DNA of 64,000 bases from JALORV01 sp035429805 (GTDB taxonomy: Bacteria; Pseudomonadota; Gammaproteobacteria; Burkholderiales; Burkholderiaceae_F). The notes under the pieces were generated by a model, which was not told the origin of the DNA, ran no database searches, and saw only the letters and a list, made by a program, of their open reading frames with translations. The number at the start of each line of letters is the position of its first letter. The first letter of the stretch is position 1. This document shows positions 20,399 to 28,651 of the stretch, in pieces. Position numbers and translations under genes: made by a program. The stretch covers positions 6,128-70,127 of the forward strand of contig DAOMFL010000011.1 of the NCBI GenBank assembly GCA_035429805.1. The letters run 5' to 3'.

Positions 20399-21916
20399 AT
20401 GTGCGGGATCGTCGGAGTCGTTGCCAGCGGGCCGGTCAACCAGCTGCTGTACGACTCGCTGCAGCTGCTGCAGCACCGGGGCCAGGATGCGGCCGGCATC
20501 GCCACCGGAGCCGGCAACACCTTCTCGATGTGGAAGGGTAACGGGCTGGTGCGCGAGATCTTCCGCACCCGTAACATGCGCAATCTGGCCGGCAACGTCG
20601 GAATCGCGCACGTCCGCTACCCCACTGCCGGCTCGGCCACGAGCCTGGAAGAGGCGCAGCCGTTCTACGTCAACGCCCCGTTTGGCATCACGCTGGGCCA
20701 CAACGGCAACCTGACCAACGCGGAGCAGCTGAAGAGCGAGATGTTCCGCATCGACCGCCGGCATATCAACACCACTTCCGACTCGGAAGTCCTGCTGAAC
20801 GTGCTCGCGCACGAACTGCAGGAGCAGAGCGCGACTTACACGCTGGACCCGGCGACGATCTTCCGCGCGGTCGCGGGACTCCATCGACGTGTCCGGGGCG
20901 CTTACGCCTGCGTTGCCCACATCGCCGGGCACGGCATCCTCGCGTTTCGCGACCCGTACGGCATCCGGCCGCTGTGCTACGGAATCAACGAGACCGACAG
21001 CGGGACCGAGTACCTGGTCGCGAGCGAATCGGTCGCGCTCGAGGGTCTCGGCTTCCGCTTCGTGCGCGATGTCGGTCCGGGCGAAGCGGTGTTCATCGAC
21101 CTAGACGGAAATTTCTACGCGCAGCAGTGTGCGGAGCGCCACTCGCTCAATCCCTGCATTTTCGAGTACGTGTACTTCGCCCGTCCTGATTCCGTCATCG
21201 ACGGCGTCAGTGTCTATGCGTCTCGACTGAAGATGGGCGAGCACCTCGCCGAAAAAATCCGCCGCGAAATCAGCACCGGCGACATCGACGTCGTCATGCC
21301 GATTCCTGACACTTCGCGGCCGGCCGCGATGCAGCTGGCGATGAAGCTCGGACTCGAGTTCCGTGAGGGCTATTTCAAGAATCGTTATGTCGGCCGCACC
21401 TTCATCATGCCGGGCCAGGCGGTACGGCGCAAAAGCGTGCGGCAGAAGCTGAACGCGCTGCCGACCGAGTTCAAGGGCAAGAACGTGCTGCTGGTCGACG
21501 ATTCGATCGTGCGCGGGACGACGTCGCGCGAGATCGTGCACATGGCGCGCGAATCCGGGGCGAACCGCGTGATCTTCGCTTCAGCTGCGCCGCCGGTCCG
21601 CTTTCCGAACGTCTATGGCATCGACATGCCGACGCGCAGCGAACTGATCGCGCACGACCGGTCGGATGAGGAGATCCAGCGGATGATCGAGGCCGATGGC
21701 CTCGTCTACCAGGACATCGACGCGATGAAGGCGTCGGTTTCCGAGGTCGGGCCGCACCTGACGAGCTTCGAGTCCAGCTGCTTCGACGGCGTCTACATCA
21801 CCGGTGACGTCACTCCAGAATATCTCGACCGGCTCGAGGCGAGCCGTGCCGCGTCCGGCAGCGGTGACGGCGAGCCGCGCACGCAGCTGAACCTGAACCT
21901 GGCGTCCACCGACTGA
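20399..21916 (+). CDS. purF: amidophosphoribosyltransferase
   Basis: First committed step of purine synthesis: PRPP plus glutamine gives phosphoribosylamine. The 505-residue protein begins MCGIVGVVAS, so Cys2 becomes the N-terminal glutaminase nucleophile after Met removal. The PRPP-binding loop is LLVDDSIVRGTTSREI. It has no obvious long propeptide, as in E. coli PurF. Followed by a 142-base leader that holds the metZ riboswitch. Confidence 0.97.
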   Translation: MCGIVGVVASGPVNQLLYDSLQLLQHRGQDAAGIATGAGNTFSMWKGNGLVREIFRTRNMRNLAGNVGIAHVRYPTAGSATSLEEAQPFYVNAPFGITLGHNGNLTNAEQLKSEMFRIDRRHINTTSDSEVLLNVLAHELQEQSATYTLDPATIFRAVAGLHRRVRGAYACVAHIAGHGILAFRDPYGIRPLCYGINETDSGTEYLVASESVALEGLGFRFVRDVGPGEAVFIDLDGNFYAQQCAERHSLNPCIFEYVYFARPDSVIDGVSVYASRLKMGEHLAEKIRREISTGDIDVVMPIPDTSRPAAMQLAMKLGLEFREGYFKNRYVGRTFIMPGQAVRRKSVRQKLNALPTEFKGKNVLLVDDSIVRGTTSREIVHMARESGANRVIFASAAPPVRFPNVYGIDMPTRSELIAHDRSDEEIQRMIEADGLVYQDIDAMKASVSEVGPHLTSFESSCFDGVYITGDVTPEYLDRLEASRAASGSGDGEPRTQLNLNLASTD

Positions 21917-21959
21917 TCCTGCGCTTCCCTGCGGGGCGCCGTCGTATACAATCCGTCCA

Positions 21960-22020
21960 TCGCGCCGATTTGAAGTCTCAGCTTGCGGGCGCTTAACAAA
22001 TGCGGCTAAAGCGAGGGGCT
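21960..22020 (+). promoter_or_regulatory. SAM-II-type riboswitch aptamer before metZ
   Basis: The stretch follows the SAM-II (SAM-alpha) consensus: a GCGCC/GGCGC stem (21962-21966 with 21988-21992), the CGAUUUGA junction after the first strand, a GCUUGC loop, and the 3' strand AACAAAUGCGGCUAAAGCGAGGGG, in which AAGC can pair with GCUU to make the pseudoknot. SAM-II riboswitches bind S-adenosylmethionine and turn off methionine genes in alpha- and some betaproteobacteria. Its position 39 bases before metZ fits exactly. Read by eye; no covariance search was run. Confidence 0.85.
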
Positions 22021-22026
22021 CGAATG

Positions 22027-22058
22027 AACCCGCTGCGCTTCTGCCGGCGGGTTTTTTT
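22027..22058 (+). terminator. intrinsic terminator touching the metZ start codon
   Basis: The arms AACCCGC (22027-22033) and GCGGGTT (22047-22053) are perfectly complementary over 7 bp and are followed by an unbroken T run (22052-22058) that ends directly at the metZ ATG (22059). The GGCGGG arm also sits where a ribosome site would be. It therefore looks like an expression platform of the riboswitch just upstream rather than a purF terminator. Confidence 0.8.
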
Positions 22059-23261
22059 ATGGCCAACCACGACACTCCGGGTTACGAGTTCGACACGCGC
22101 GCGATTCGGGCGGGCACCCTGCGCACGCCGTTCGGCGAGCACAGCGAAGCGCTGTTCCTGACGTCGAGCTTCGTGTTCGACAGCGCGGCCCAGGCGGCCG
22201 AGCGCTTTGCGGGCACTGACGACGGCTACGTCTACTCGCGGTTCACGAATCCCACCGTGCGCATGTTCGAGCAGCGCCTCGCAGCGCTCGAAGGCGCTGA
22301 AGACTGCCTGGCGACAGCCTCGGGGATGTCCGCGATCATGGCCATCTGCCTCGCTGCTCTGAAGGCAGGCGATCACGTGGTCTGCGGGGCGAACGTCTTC
22401 GGCTCGACGGTGCAGCTCTTTTCGGGCGTGCTGGCGCGCTTCGGCATCGACACGACTTTCGTCGACAGCGCGAATTCCGCGGCCTGGCGGGCGGCGGCCA
22501 CGCCGCGCACGCGGCTGTTGTTCTGCGAAACCCCATCGAATCCGCTGATGGAAGTGACCGACCTCACGGCGTTCGGCGCGCTCGGGCGCGAACTCGGTGC
22601 GCTGACCGTGGTCGACAACTGCTTCTGCACGCCGGTGGCGCAGCGTCCACTCGAATTCGGCGTCGATGTCGTCATGCATTCGGCGACGAAGTACCTTGAC
22701 GGTCAGGGCCGAGTGCTCGGCGGCGCTGTGCTCGGTTCGCGCCGCTTCGTCCGCGAGCAGGTGCTGCCGGTGCTGCGCACGACCGGGCCGAGCCTGTCAC
22801 CGTTCAATGCCTGGGTGATGTTGAAGGGCCTGGAGACGCTCGGAGTGAGAATGCGCGCACAGTGTGCGGCTGCGCTCGAGCTCGCGCAGTGGCTGGAGAG
22901 GCAGCCTGGAGTTGCTCGCGTGCACTTCCCCGGCCTGCAGTCGCATCCGCAGGCGGCGCTGTGCGCCCGCCAGCAGTCCCTGCCAGGCGCCGTCGTGTCG
23001 TTCGAGGTCGTGGGCGACTCGCCGCAGCAAGCGCGTGCGAACGCATGGCGTGTCATCGATCGCGTGCGCCTGATGTCGATCACCGCGAATCTCGGCGACA
23101 CGCGTACGACCATCACGCATCCGGCGACGACAACGCATGGACGCATCAGTCCTGAAGCGCGCGAGCGCGCAGGCATCCGCGAAGGACTGATCCGCATTGC
23201 CGTGGGCCTCGAGACGGTGGCCGATCTGCAGCGCGACCTCGCGCACGCGTTCGCGGCGTAA
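22059..23261 (+). CDS. metZ: O-succinylhomoserine sulfhydrylase
   Basis: PLP enzyme that makes homocysteine from O-succinylhomoserine and sulfide (direct sulfhydrylation). The 400-residue protein belongs to the Cys/Met metabolism family; the PLP lysine lies in MHSATKYLDGQGR, and the YSRFTNPT and ASGMSAI blocks are normal. purF-metZ order and a SAM-type riboswitch support MetZ over MetB or cystathionine lyase. The start ATG follows a T run with no classical ribosome site except GGCGGG inside the hairpin. Confidence 0.93.
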   Translation: MANHDTPGYEFDTRAIRAGTLRTPFGEHSEALFLTSSFVFDSAAQAAERFAGTDDGYVYSRFTNPTVRMFEQRLAALEGAEDCLATASGMSAIMAICLAALKAGDHVVCGANVFGSTVQLFSGVLARFGIDTTFVDSANSAAWRAAATPRTRLLFCETPSNPLMEVTDLTAFGALGRELGALTVVDNCFCTPVAQRPLEFGVDVVMHSATKYLDGQGRVLGGAVLGSRRFVREQVLPVLRTTGPSLSPFNAWVMLKGLETLGVRMRAQCAAALELAQWLERQPGVARVHFPGLQSHPQAALCARQQSLPGAVVSFEVVGDSPQQARANAWRVIDRVRLMSITANLGDTRTTITHPATTTHGRISPEARERAGIREGLIRIAVGLETVADLQRDLAHAFAA

Positions 23262-23445
23262 TCCGCCGGCGCCCGGGGTAGGGCGTTCGGATGAGACTGA
23301 CTGCGCGTGGAGTTCCGGCGCGTCATCTGCGCTAACACGTAAGGCGGATCGAAAGTCCGCGGCCCCTCAAACAGAATCCCTGCGCGCGTGTGGAGTTCAC
23401 GGCGCACTTGCTGGCGCCTGGCGCCACATCGGGGAGCGGATTCGG

Positions 23446-24327
23446 ATGTCCAGGGCTGTATTGAAGCTGGCGCGGCACTGTGCCGCGGTGCTGCTGGTCG
23501 CCGCGGGATCAGGCGCCGGACAGGCGCAGACCACGGGCGATCCGAATGCCGGCCAGCAACTCTTCACTGCGACGCTGTCGCCACCCTGCGCAAGCTGTCA
23601 TTCCGCCACCGACCCGGCCGCGGCCAACTCGCTCAAGGCGGTGCGCGACCGGATTACTGCCCGCGCGACGCCGGCCGGAGCGGCCGGGACGATGAGCTTT
23701 GCCAAGGCGCTGGAAGCGCTCGAAAGAGCACTGACCGGCACGTCGCTCAGTGGTGCCACAACCGGGATGAACGCGCTCTTTCCGGCGCTCACTTCGACCC
23801 AGAAAGGCGACCTGGCCGCGTTCATCGCCCAGGTGACCGGCGCGGCGCCGGTGCTTCGCTACGCGCCGGCCAGCGGGCCCATTTTCCCGGCGACGGCCGT
23901 CGGCGCCACGGCCAGCGCCACGGCGACGATCAGCAACACCGGCACGGCCGATCTGGTGTTCGCGACGAACAACGCCGCGACGATCGCTTCCGGAGGGGAT
24001 GCGGCCGACTTTCGGGTGACGTCGTCCAACTGTCCCGGAACCACGCTGCGGCCGAACAGCGGCAACTGCACGGTCAACGTGACGTTCCAGCCGGCCGCCG
24101 GAACCTCGCTCACGCGCACCGCGTCGATCAGCCTGGCAACAGCGACGGGATCGTCACTGGTGCCGCTCGCCGGCAGCGTCGTTGCCGCCTCCACGTCGTC
24201 GACGGCGGCTACTTCGGGCAGCGCGGCGAATCCGCCGTCCGGCGGCGGCGGTGGAGTCGTCTGGGCGTGGCCGCTGATGCTGTTCCTGGTACTTGCCGCT
24301 CGTCGGGGGGCCTGTTCGAAACCGTAA
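23446..24327 (+). CDS. exported cytochrome c-like protein with Ig-like domain and C-terminal sorting-like tail
   Basis: A 293-residue protein not recognised beyond its parts. In order: signal peptide (to about residue 28, AGQAQ), a haem-c motif CASCH (Cys48, Cys51, His52) in a short cytochrome-like region, a beta-rich segment (about 115-250) resembling choice-of-anchor D/ASPM-SPD-2-Hydin Ig repeats, and a C-terminal Gly run (GGGGG), one hydrophobic helix and RR. The tail resembles GlyGly-CTERM signals processed by rhombosortase. It forms a tandem pair with the next gene (43 bases apart). The upstream 180 bases hold a hairpin (GCGGA/TCCGC, 23344-23360) and two diverged copies of a TGCGCG...GGAGTTC element, function unknown. 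Confidence 0.7.
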   Translation: MSRAVLKLARHCAAVLLVAAGSGAGQAQTTGDPNAGQQLFTATLSPPCASCHSATDPAAANSLKAVRDRITARATPAGAAGTMSFAKALEALERALTGTSLSGATTGMNALFPALTSTQKGDLAAFIAQVTGAAPVLRYAPASGPIFPATAVGATASATATISNTGTADLVFATNNAATIASGGDAADFRVTSSNCPGTTLRPNSGNCTVNVTFQPAAGTSLTRTASISLATATGSSLVPLAGSVVAASTSSTAATSGSAANPPSGGGGGVVWAWPLMLFLVLAARRGACSKP

Positions 24328-24370
24328 AGAGTAGCGCTGCAAAACCGCTAATGAATCAGGGACTTTTCAG

Positions 24371-25903
24371 ATGAATTGCCAATCCTCCATGACAACGACA
24401 CCAATCACCGGACGGCTTTCTGCGGCACGCGTGCTACTCGCGCTGAGCATCGGACTTGCGACGACCTCGGCCTGGGCCCAGAACGCAGCAACCGGAAAGC
24501 AGCTCTACCTCAACACCAACGGATCACCGCTGAGCTGCGGCTCGAGCACCTGCCACGGGCCGGATCCTGCATTGGGCATCAAGAAGATCAAGAACGGGAC
24601 CAGCGCCACGGCGATTTTGAACGCCATCAACAGCGTCAGCGAGATGAAGTTCCTGGCGAACGCGCCGTACACGGTTTCGTCGCAGCAGGCGGCGGACATC
24701 GCGGCATACATCGTCAACCCGGCCGCGGCCAATGGAGCGGCAATATCGCTTTCAGGTACCACGCTGACGTTTGGCTCGACGCAGCTGGCCGTGACCAACT
24801 CGATCTCGACTCCGGGGTCGATCACGCTGACGAACACCGGTGGTGCGGCGCTGACGATCACCGGCATTGCGAAGGGCGGAACGAACGCGTCCGAATTTTC
24901 TGCGACCGGCACGTGCTCGGGCGCCACGGTCACCGTCAATCCTGGCGCAACCTGCACGATCGGTGCGGCCTTCACGCCGTTGGCCGCGGGCACGCGTGCC
25001 GCGACCTTCACGTTGCAGTCCAACGCGGCGACGAACCCGAGCATTACGCTGACCGGCACAGCCGCTGCTGCGGCGACGCCGAGCATCGTCCGCAGCGTGA
25101 CGACGCTCGCCTTCAACACGCAGACAGTCGGGACGACGAGCGCTGCGCGGCAGGTGACAATCACCAACAATGGAACGCTGACGGTCTCGATCACGCAGGT
25201 CGCATCGACTCCGACGCCGGAATTCACGTCGACGAGCAACTGCGTCGGCAATCTGGCCGCCGGTGCGACGTGCACGATCAACGTGACGTTCGCGCCGTCA
25301 GCGTCCGGAACGCGCAGCGGCAATCTGACGATCACTTCGAATGCGACCGGGTCTCCGCATGCGGTCACGCTCTCGGGTGCCGGCACGATCACGCCGACCG
25401 GCGCGGCCACGCTTGCGGACAGTGCGCTTAGCTTCCCGTCGACAACGACCGGCGCGACGGCCACGGCGCTCAGGACGACGCTGACGAACACCGGCAATGC
25501 CGCGCTGACGATCTCGTCGGTCGCCATCAGCGGAACCCATGCCGCCGAATTCCGGCTCGGCGCGGGCACGACCTGCGTGGCCGGCTCCCTTGCAGTGAAC
25601 GCAGCGTGCCAGCTCGAGGCCGAGTTCACGCCGCAGACGTCGGGCAGCAAGATCGCGAGCCTGGTGGTGACGCACGCGGTCGGCACGTCGTCCGTCGCCC
25701 TCGGCGGCATGGGCATGGCGGCGACGACTACTTCAGTGGGAAGCTCGCAACCCGCCGCATCGTCGACTCCTGCACCGACGTCGTCGGCGCTGGCGCCGTC
25801 GAATCTCGGCGGCGGCGGGGCTGTCGATCCATGGATGGGCGTGCTCGTCCTGCTCCTGCCCCTGGCGCTGCGCCGGCGGCTCGAGCGGGTTGCGGCAAGC
25901 TGA
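24371..25903 (+). CDS. exported cytochrome c-like protein with three Ig-like repeats and C-terminal sorting-like tail
   Basis: A 510-residue paralogue of the preceding protein. It has a signal peptide ending near AWAQ, an unusual haem-like motif with four residues between cysteines (Cys56, Cys61, His62: CGSSTCH), about three choice-of-anchor D-like repeats (roughly 130-225, 230-335, 340-440; each has an NxGTxxLTI-type strand and a NPGxxCTI-type strand), a Ser/Ala-Pro linker and a tail of GGGG, a hydrophobic stretch and LRRRLER. It is very Thr/Ala-rich. Role unknown; an outer-membrane or periplasmic electron carrier or adhesin-like protein is possible. Confidence 0.7.
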   Translation: MNCQSSMTTTPITGRLSAARVLLALSIGLATTSAWAQNAATGKQLYLNTNGSPLSCGSSTCHGPDPALGIKKIKNGTSATAILNAINSVSEMKFLANAPYTVSSQQAADIAAYIVNPAAANGAAISLSGTTLTFGSTQLAVTNSISTPGSITLTNTGGAALTITGIAKGGTNASEFSATGTCSGATVTVNPGATCTIGAAFTPLAAGTRAATFTLQSNAATNPSITLTGTAAAAATPSIVRSVTTLAFNTQTVGTTSAARQVTITNNGTLTVSITQVASTPTPEFTSTSNCVGNLAAGATCTINVTFAPSASGTRSGNLTITSNATGSPHAVTLSGAGTITPTGAATLADSALSFPSTTTGATATALRTTLTNTGNAALTISSVAISGTHAAEFRLGAGTTCVAGSLAVNAACQLEAEFTPQTSGSKIASLVVTHAVGTSSVALGGMGMAATTTSVGSSQPAASSTPAPTSSALAPSNLGGGGAVDPWMGVLVLLLPLALRRRLERVAAS

Positions 25904-25930
25904 CGGGCGAAGGATCTCTCGTCTCTCTGG

Positions 25931-25954
25931 AAACGGCGCCATCGGCGCCGTTTT
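25931..25954 (+). terminator. intrinsic terminator after the cytochrome-like pair
   Basis: Arms AAACGGCGCC and GGCGCCGTTT (10 bp) with a three-base loop, followed by a T run. It lies 27 bases after the stop at 25903 and ends the two-gene unit before the isc promoter. Confidence 0.85.
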
Positions 25955-25991
25955 CATTTCCGGGCCGCCACAGGACCGTGCTGGCAGGGCT

Positions 25992-26030
25992 AAAGTTGAC
26001 TGAAACACTCGGAATTAGTAGAATTCCGAG
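25992..26030 (+). promoter_or_regulatory. IscR operator with perfect palindrome over the iscR promoter
   Basis: The arms CTCGGAATT (26008-26016) and AATTCCGAG (26022-26030) form a perfect 9-bp inverted repeat with a 5-base centre, covering the -10 box. The overlapping AAAGTTGAC...CTCGGAAT resembles the type 1 IscR site of enterobacteria. IscR with its cluster would repress here. Confidence 0.75.
25996..26024 (+). promoter_or_regulatory. iscR promoter
   Basis: TTGACT (25996-26001) and TAGAAT (26019-26024) are separated by exactly 17 bases, a good sigma-70 match. It is about 75 bases before iscR and would transcribe the entire isc operon. Confidence 0.8.
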
Positions 26031-26099
26031 CAAATTTCTCGGGAATCTTCGCAGAGCGTACCGGTCACACCGAACGCCTTCCCACCCGAAAGGACCGCG

Positions 26100-26600
26100 A
26101 TGAGACTCACCACCAAGGGCCGGTTCGCCGTAACGGCCATGATCGATCTCGCGCTGCGCGAGCACAACGGCCCAGTGACGCTCGCCGGAATCAGCCAGCG
26201 CCAGAAGATCTCCCTGTCCTACCTCGAGCAGCTGTTCGGCAAGCTGAGGCGGCACGAACTCGTGGAAAGCACGCGCGGGCCGGGCGGTGGGTACACGCTG
26301 GGGCGTGTTGCCAAGGACATCACGGTGGCCGACATCATCTTCGCGGTCGATGAGCCGCTTGATGCGACTCAGTGCGGCGGCAAGGAGAACTGCCAGGACG
26401 ATCAGCGTTGCATGACGCACGATCTCTGGGCCAATCTGAACGCACGGATGGTCGACTACCTCGACTCCGTCAGCCTTGCAGACCTTGTCGAACAGCAGAA
26501 GACGCGCGTGGAGTCGAACGCCTCCGCCGCCGTGTTGCACGATAATCGCGGACGGGTCCGCTCCGAGGCCGATCAGAAGAGCGAGACCGCGCTGACGTAA
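26100..26600 (+). CDS. iscR: Rrf2-family Fe-S regulator IscR
   Basis: A 166-residue winged-helix transcription factor that represses the isc operon when it holds a [2Fe-2S] cluster. The three cysteine ligands are present at the family positions (Cys92, Cys98, Cys104, in TQCGGKENCQDDQRCMTH), and the winged helix begins MRLTTKGRFAVTAMIDLAL. First gene of iscRSUA-hscBA-fdx-iscX. Its own promoter overlaps a palindrome, giving autorepression. Confidence 0.97.
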   Translation: MRLTTKGRFAVTAMIDLALREHNGPVTLAGISQRQKISLSYLEQLFGKLRRHELVESTRGPGGGYTLGRVAKDITVADIIFAVDEPLDATQCGGKENCQDDQRCMTHDLWANLNARMVDYLDSVSLADLVEQQKTRVESNASAAVLHDNRGRVRSEADQKSETALT

Positions 26601-26613
26601 CGAAAGCAGACTG

Positions 26614-27822
26614 ATGCAGCTTCCGATTTATCTCGACTACTCGGCGACGACGCCGGTGGACCCACGCGTCGTCGACGCGATGATCCCGTGGCTGCGCAAT
26701 CACTTCGGCAACCCGGCATCCCGCAGCCACGCCTACGGCTGGGAAGCCGAAAAGGCGGTCGAAGCGGCGCGCGAGAACGTTGCTGCGCTGGTGAACTGCG
26801 ATCCGCGCGAACTGATCTGGACTTCCGGGGCCACCGAGTCGATCAACCTGGCGCTCAAGGGAGCGGCCCACTTCTACAAGGACAAAGGCAGGCACCTTGT
26901 GACCGTCAAGACAGAGCACAAGGCGACGCTCGACACGATGCGTGAGCTCGAGCGCGACGGCTTCGAGGTCACCTACATGGACGTCGATGCCAACGGACTG
27001 CTCGACCTCGGAAAACTTGAGGCGACACTGCGGCCTGACACGATCCTGGTCTCGGTCATGTTCGTGAACAACGAGATCGGCGTGATCCAGGACATTCCGT
27101 CGATCGGCCAGATGTGCCGTGCGCGCGGGATCATCTTTCACGTTGACGCGGCTCAGGCGACTGGCAAGGTCGTCGTCGACCTCGAGCAGCTGAAGGTCGA
27201 CCTGATGTCGTTCTCGGCGCACAAGACTTACGGGCCGAAAGGTGTCGGCGCGCTCTACGTCCGCCGCAAGCCACGCGTCCGGCTCGAGGCGCAGATGCAC
27301 GGCGGCGGGCACGAGCGCGGACTGCGCTCCGGCACGCTGCCCACGCACCAGATCGTCGGCATGGGTGAGGCGTTCCGTATCGCCAGGGAAGAGATGGCGA
27401 CCGAGAACGAGCGCATCCGCATGCTGCGCGACCGCCTGTGGGCGGGGCTGTCGCAGATCGAGCAGGTGTACCTCAACGGCGATCTCGAGCAGCGCGTGCC
27501 GCACAACCTCAATGTCAGCTTCAACTTCGTCGAAGGCGAAAGCCTGATCATGGCGATCAAGGACGTCGCGGTGTCGTCGGGCTCGGCCTGCACGTCGGCA
27601 TCGCTCGAACCGTCGTACGTGCTGCGCGCGCTCGGTCGCAGCGACGAACTCGCGCACAGCTCGATCCGGTTCACCGTCGGCCGCTTCACGACGCAGGAGG
27701 AGATCGACTACACGGTCAGTCTCGTGACGCGCCAGGTCGCGCGGCTGCGCGAGATGTCACCTCTTTGGGAAATGTACAAGGACGGCGTCGACCTCAGCAC
27801 TGTGCAGTGGGCGGCGCATTAA
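26614..27822 (+). CDS. iscS: cysteine desulfurase
   Basis: Supplies sulfur from cysteine to IscU for Fe-S cluster assembly. The 402-residue PLP enzyme has the PLP lysine at Lys204 (SAHKTYGPKG) and the persulfide cysteine in SSGSACTS (about residue 326). The start MQLPIYLDYSATTPVDPRV is standard. It lies 13 bases after iscR. Confidence 0.98.
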   Translation: MQLPIYLDYSATTPVDPRVVDAMIPWLRNHFGNPASRSHAYGWEAEKAVEAARENVAALVNCDPRELIWTSGATESINLALKGAAHFYKDKGRHLVTVKTEHKATLDTMRELERDGFEVTYMDVDANGLLDLGKLEATLRPDTILVSVMFVNNEIGVIQDIPSIGQMCRARGIIFHVDAAQATGKVVVDLEQLKVDLMSFSAHKTYGPKGVGALYVRRKPRVRLEAQMHGGGHERGLRSGTLPTHQIVGMGEAFRIAREEMATENERIRMLRDRLWAGLSQIEQVYLNGDLEQRVPHNLNVSFNFVEGESLIMAIKDVAVSSGSACTSASLEPSYVLRALGRSDELAHSSIRFTVGRFTTQEEIDYTVSLVTRQVARLREMSPLWEMYKDGVDLSTVQWAAH

Positions 27823-27843
27823 GAACTGCAAGGCAGGGAAACC

Positions 27844-28260
27844 ATGGCATACAGCAACAAGGTCATCGATCACTACGAAAACCCGCGCAACGTCGGTTCC
27901 TTCGACAAAGGCGACGAGAGCATTGGCACCGGCATGGTCGGCGCGCCGGCGTGCGGTGACGTGATGAAGCTTCAGATCAAGGTCAACGAGCGCGGCATCA
28001 TCGAGGATGCGCGCTTCAAGACGTATGGCTGCGGCTCGGCAATCGCGTCGTCGTCGCTGGTGACCGAGTGGGTCAAGGGCAAGACGCTCGACGAGGCGGG
28101 CCGGATCAAGAACACGCAGATTGCAGAGGAACTGGCTCTGCCACCGGTGAAGATCCACTGTTCGATTCTCGCAGAGGACGCGATCAAGGCCGCCGTCGAC
28201 GACTATCGCCGCAAGCACGGCCAGGCCGATCAATCCGTTGCTGAACCCAAGGCCGCCTGA
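27844..28260 (+). CDS. iscU: Fe-S cluster scaffold IscU
   Basis: Scaffold on which the cluster is built. The 138-residue protein has the three cluster cysteines (Cys37, Cys63, Cys106) and the LPPVK motif (99-103) recognised by HscA. The C-terminal tail after residue 125 is longer than in E. coli. It lies 21 bases after iscS with a GGCAGGGAAACC ribosome region. Confidence 0.98.
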   Translation: MAYSNKVIDHYENPRNVGSFDKGDESIGTGMVGAPACGDVMKLQIKVNERGIIEDARFKTYGCGSAIASSSLVTEWVKGKTLDEAGRIKNTQIAEELALPPVKIHCSILAEDAIKAAVDDYRRKHGQADQSVAEPKAA

Positions 28261-28281
28261 ACCATGCAGGAGAGCAAGGCA

Positions 28282-28605
28282 ATGTCAGTCACGATGACCG
28301 AACGCGCGGCCAGGCATGTCTCGGGATTCCTGCAGAAGCGGGGCAAGGGCGTTGGCCTGCGCCTCGGCGTTCGCACGACGGGCTGCTCGGGTATGGCCTA
28401 CAAGCTCGAGTACGCGGATGCCGCGCAGCCCGAGGACCAGACGTTCGAGTGCCACGGCGTGAAGATCCTCGTGGATCCGAAAAGCCTTCCGTACATCGAC
28501 GGCACCGAGCTCGATTTCGTGCGCGAGGGGCTCAACGAAGGGTTCCGCTTCAACAATCCGAACGAGAAGAACCGCTGCGGCTGCGGCGAATCGTTCAACG
28601 TCTAG
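28282..28605 (+). CDS. iscA: A-type Fe-S carrier IscA
   Basis: Carrier that receives clusters or iron. From the ATG at 28282 (after GGAG, 9 bases upstream) the protein is 107 residues, exactly the family length, with Cys35, Cys99 and Cys101 conserved (TTGCSG and RCGCGESF). A frame start at 28264 would add six residues and leave the ribosome site inside the gene, so I prefer 28282. Confidence 0.96.
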   Translation: MSVTMTERAARHVSGFLQKRGKGVGLRLGVRTTGCSGMAYKLEYADAAQPEDQTFECHGVKILVDPKSLPYIDGTELDFVREGLNEGFRFNNPNEKNRCGCGESFNV

Positions 28606-28651
28606 TCCCGGCCGTTGCGGCGTGCCACTAGCGCCGCGCGCCGATGGCACG

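Noticed and set aside
22024..22154. Possible leader peptide overlapping the metZ terminator
   Set aside because: The frame runs on into metZ for over 40 codons with no methionine-rich or regulatory codon run; the aptamer explains the leader better.
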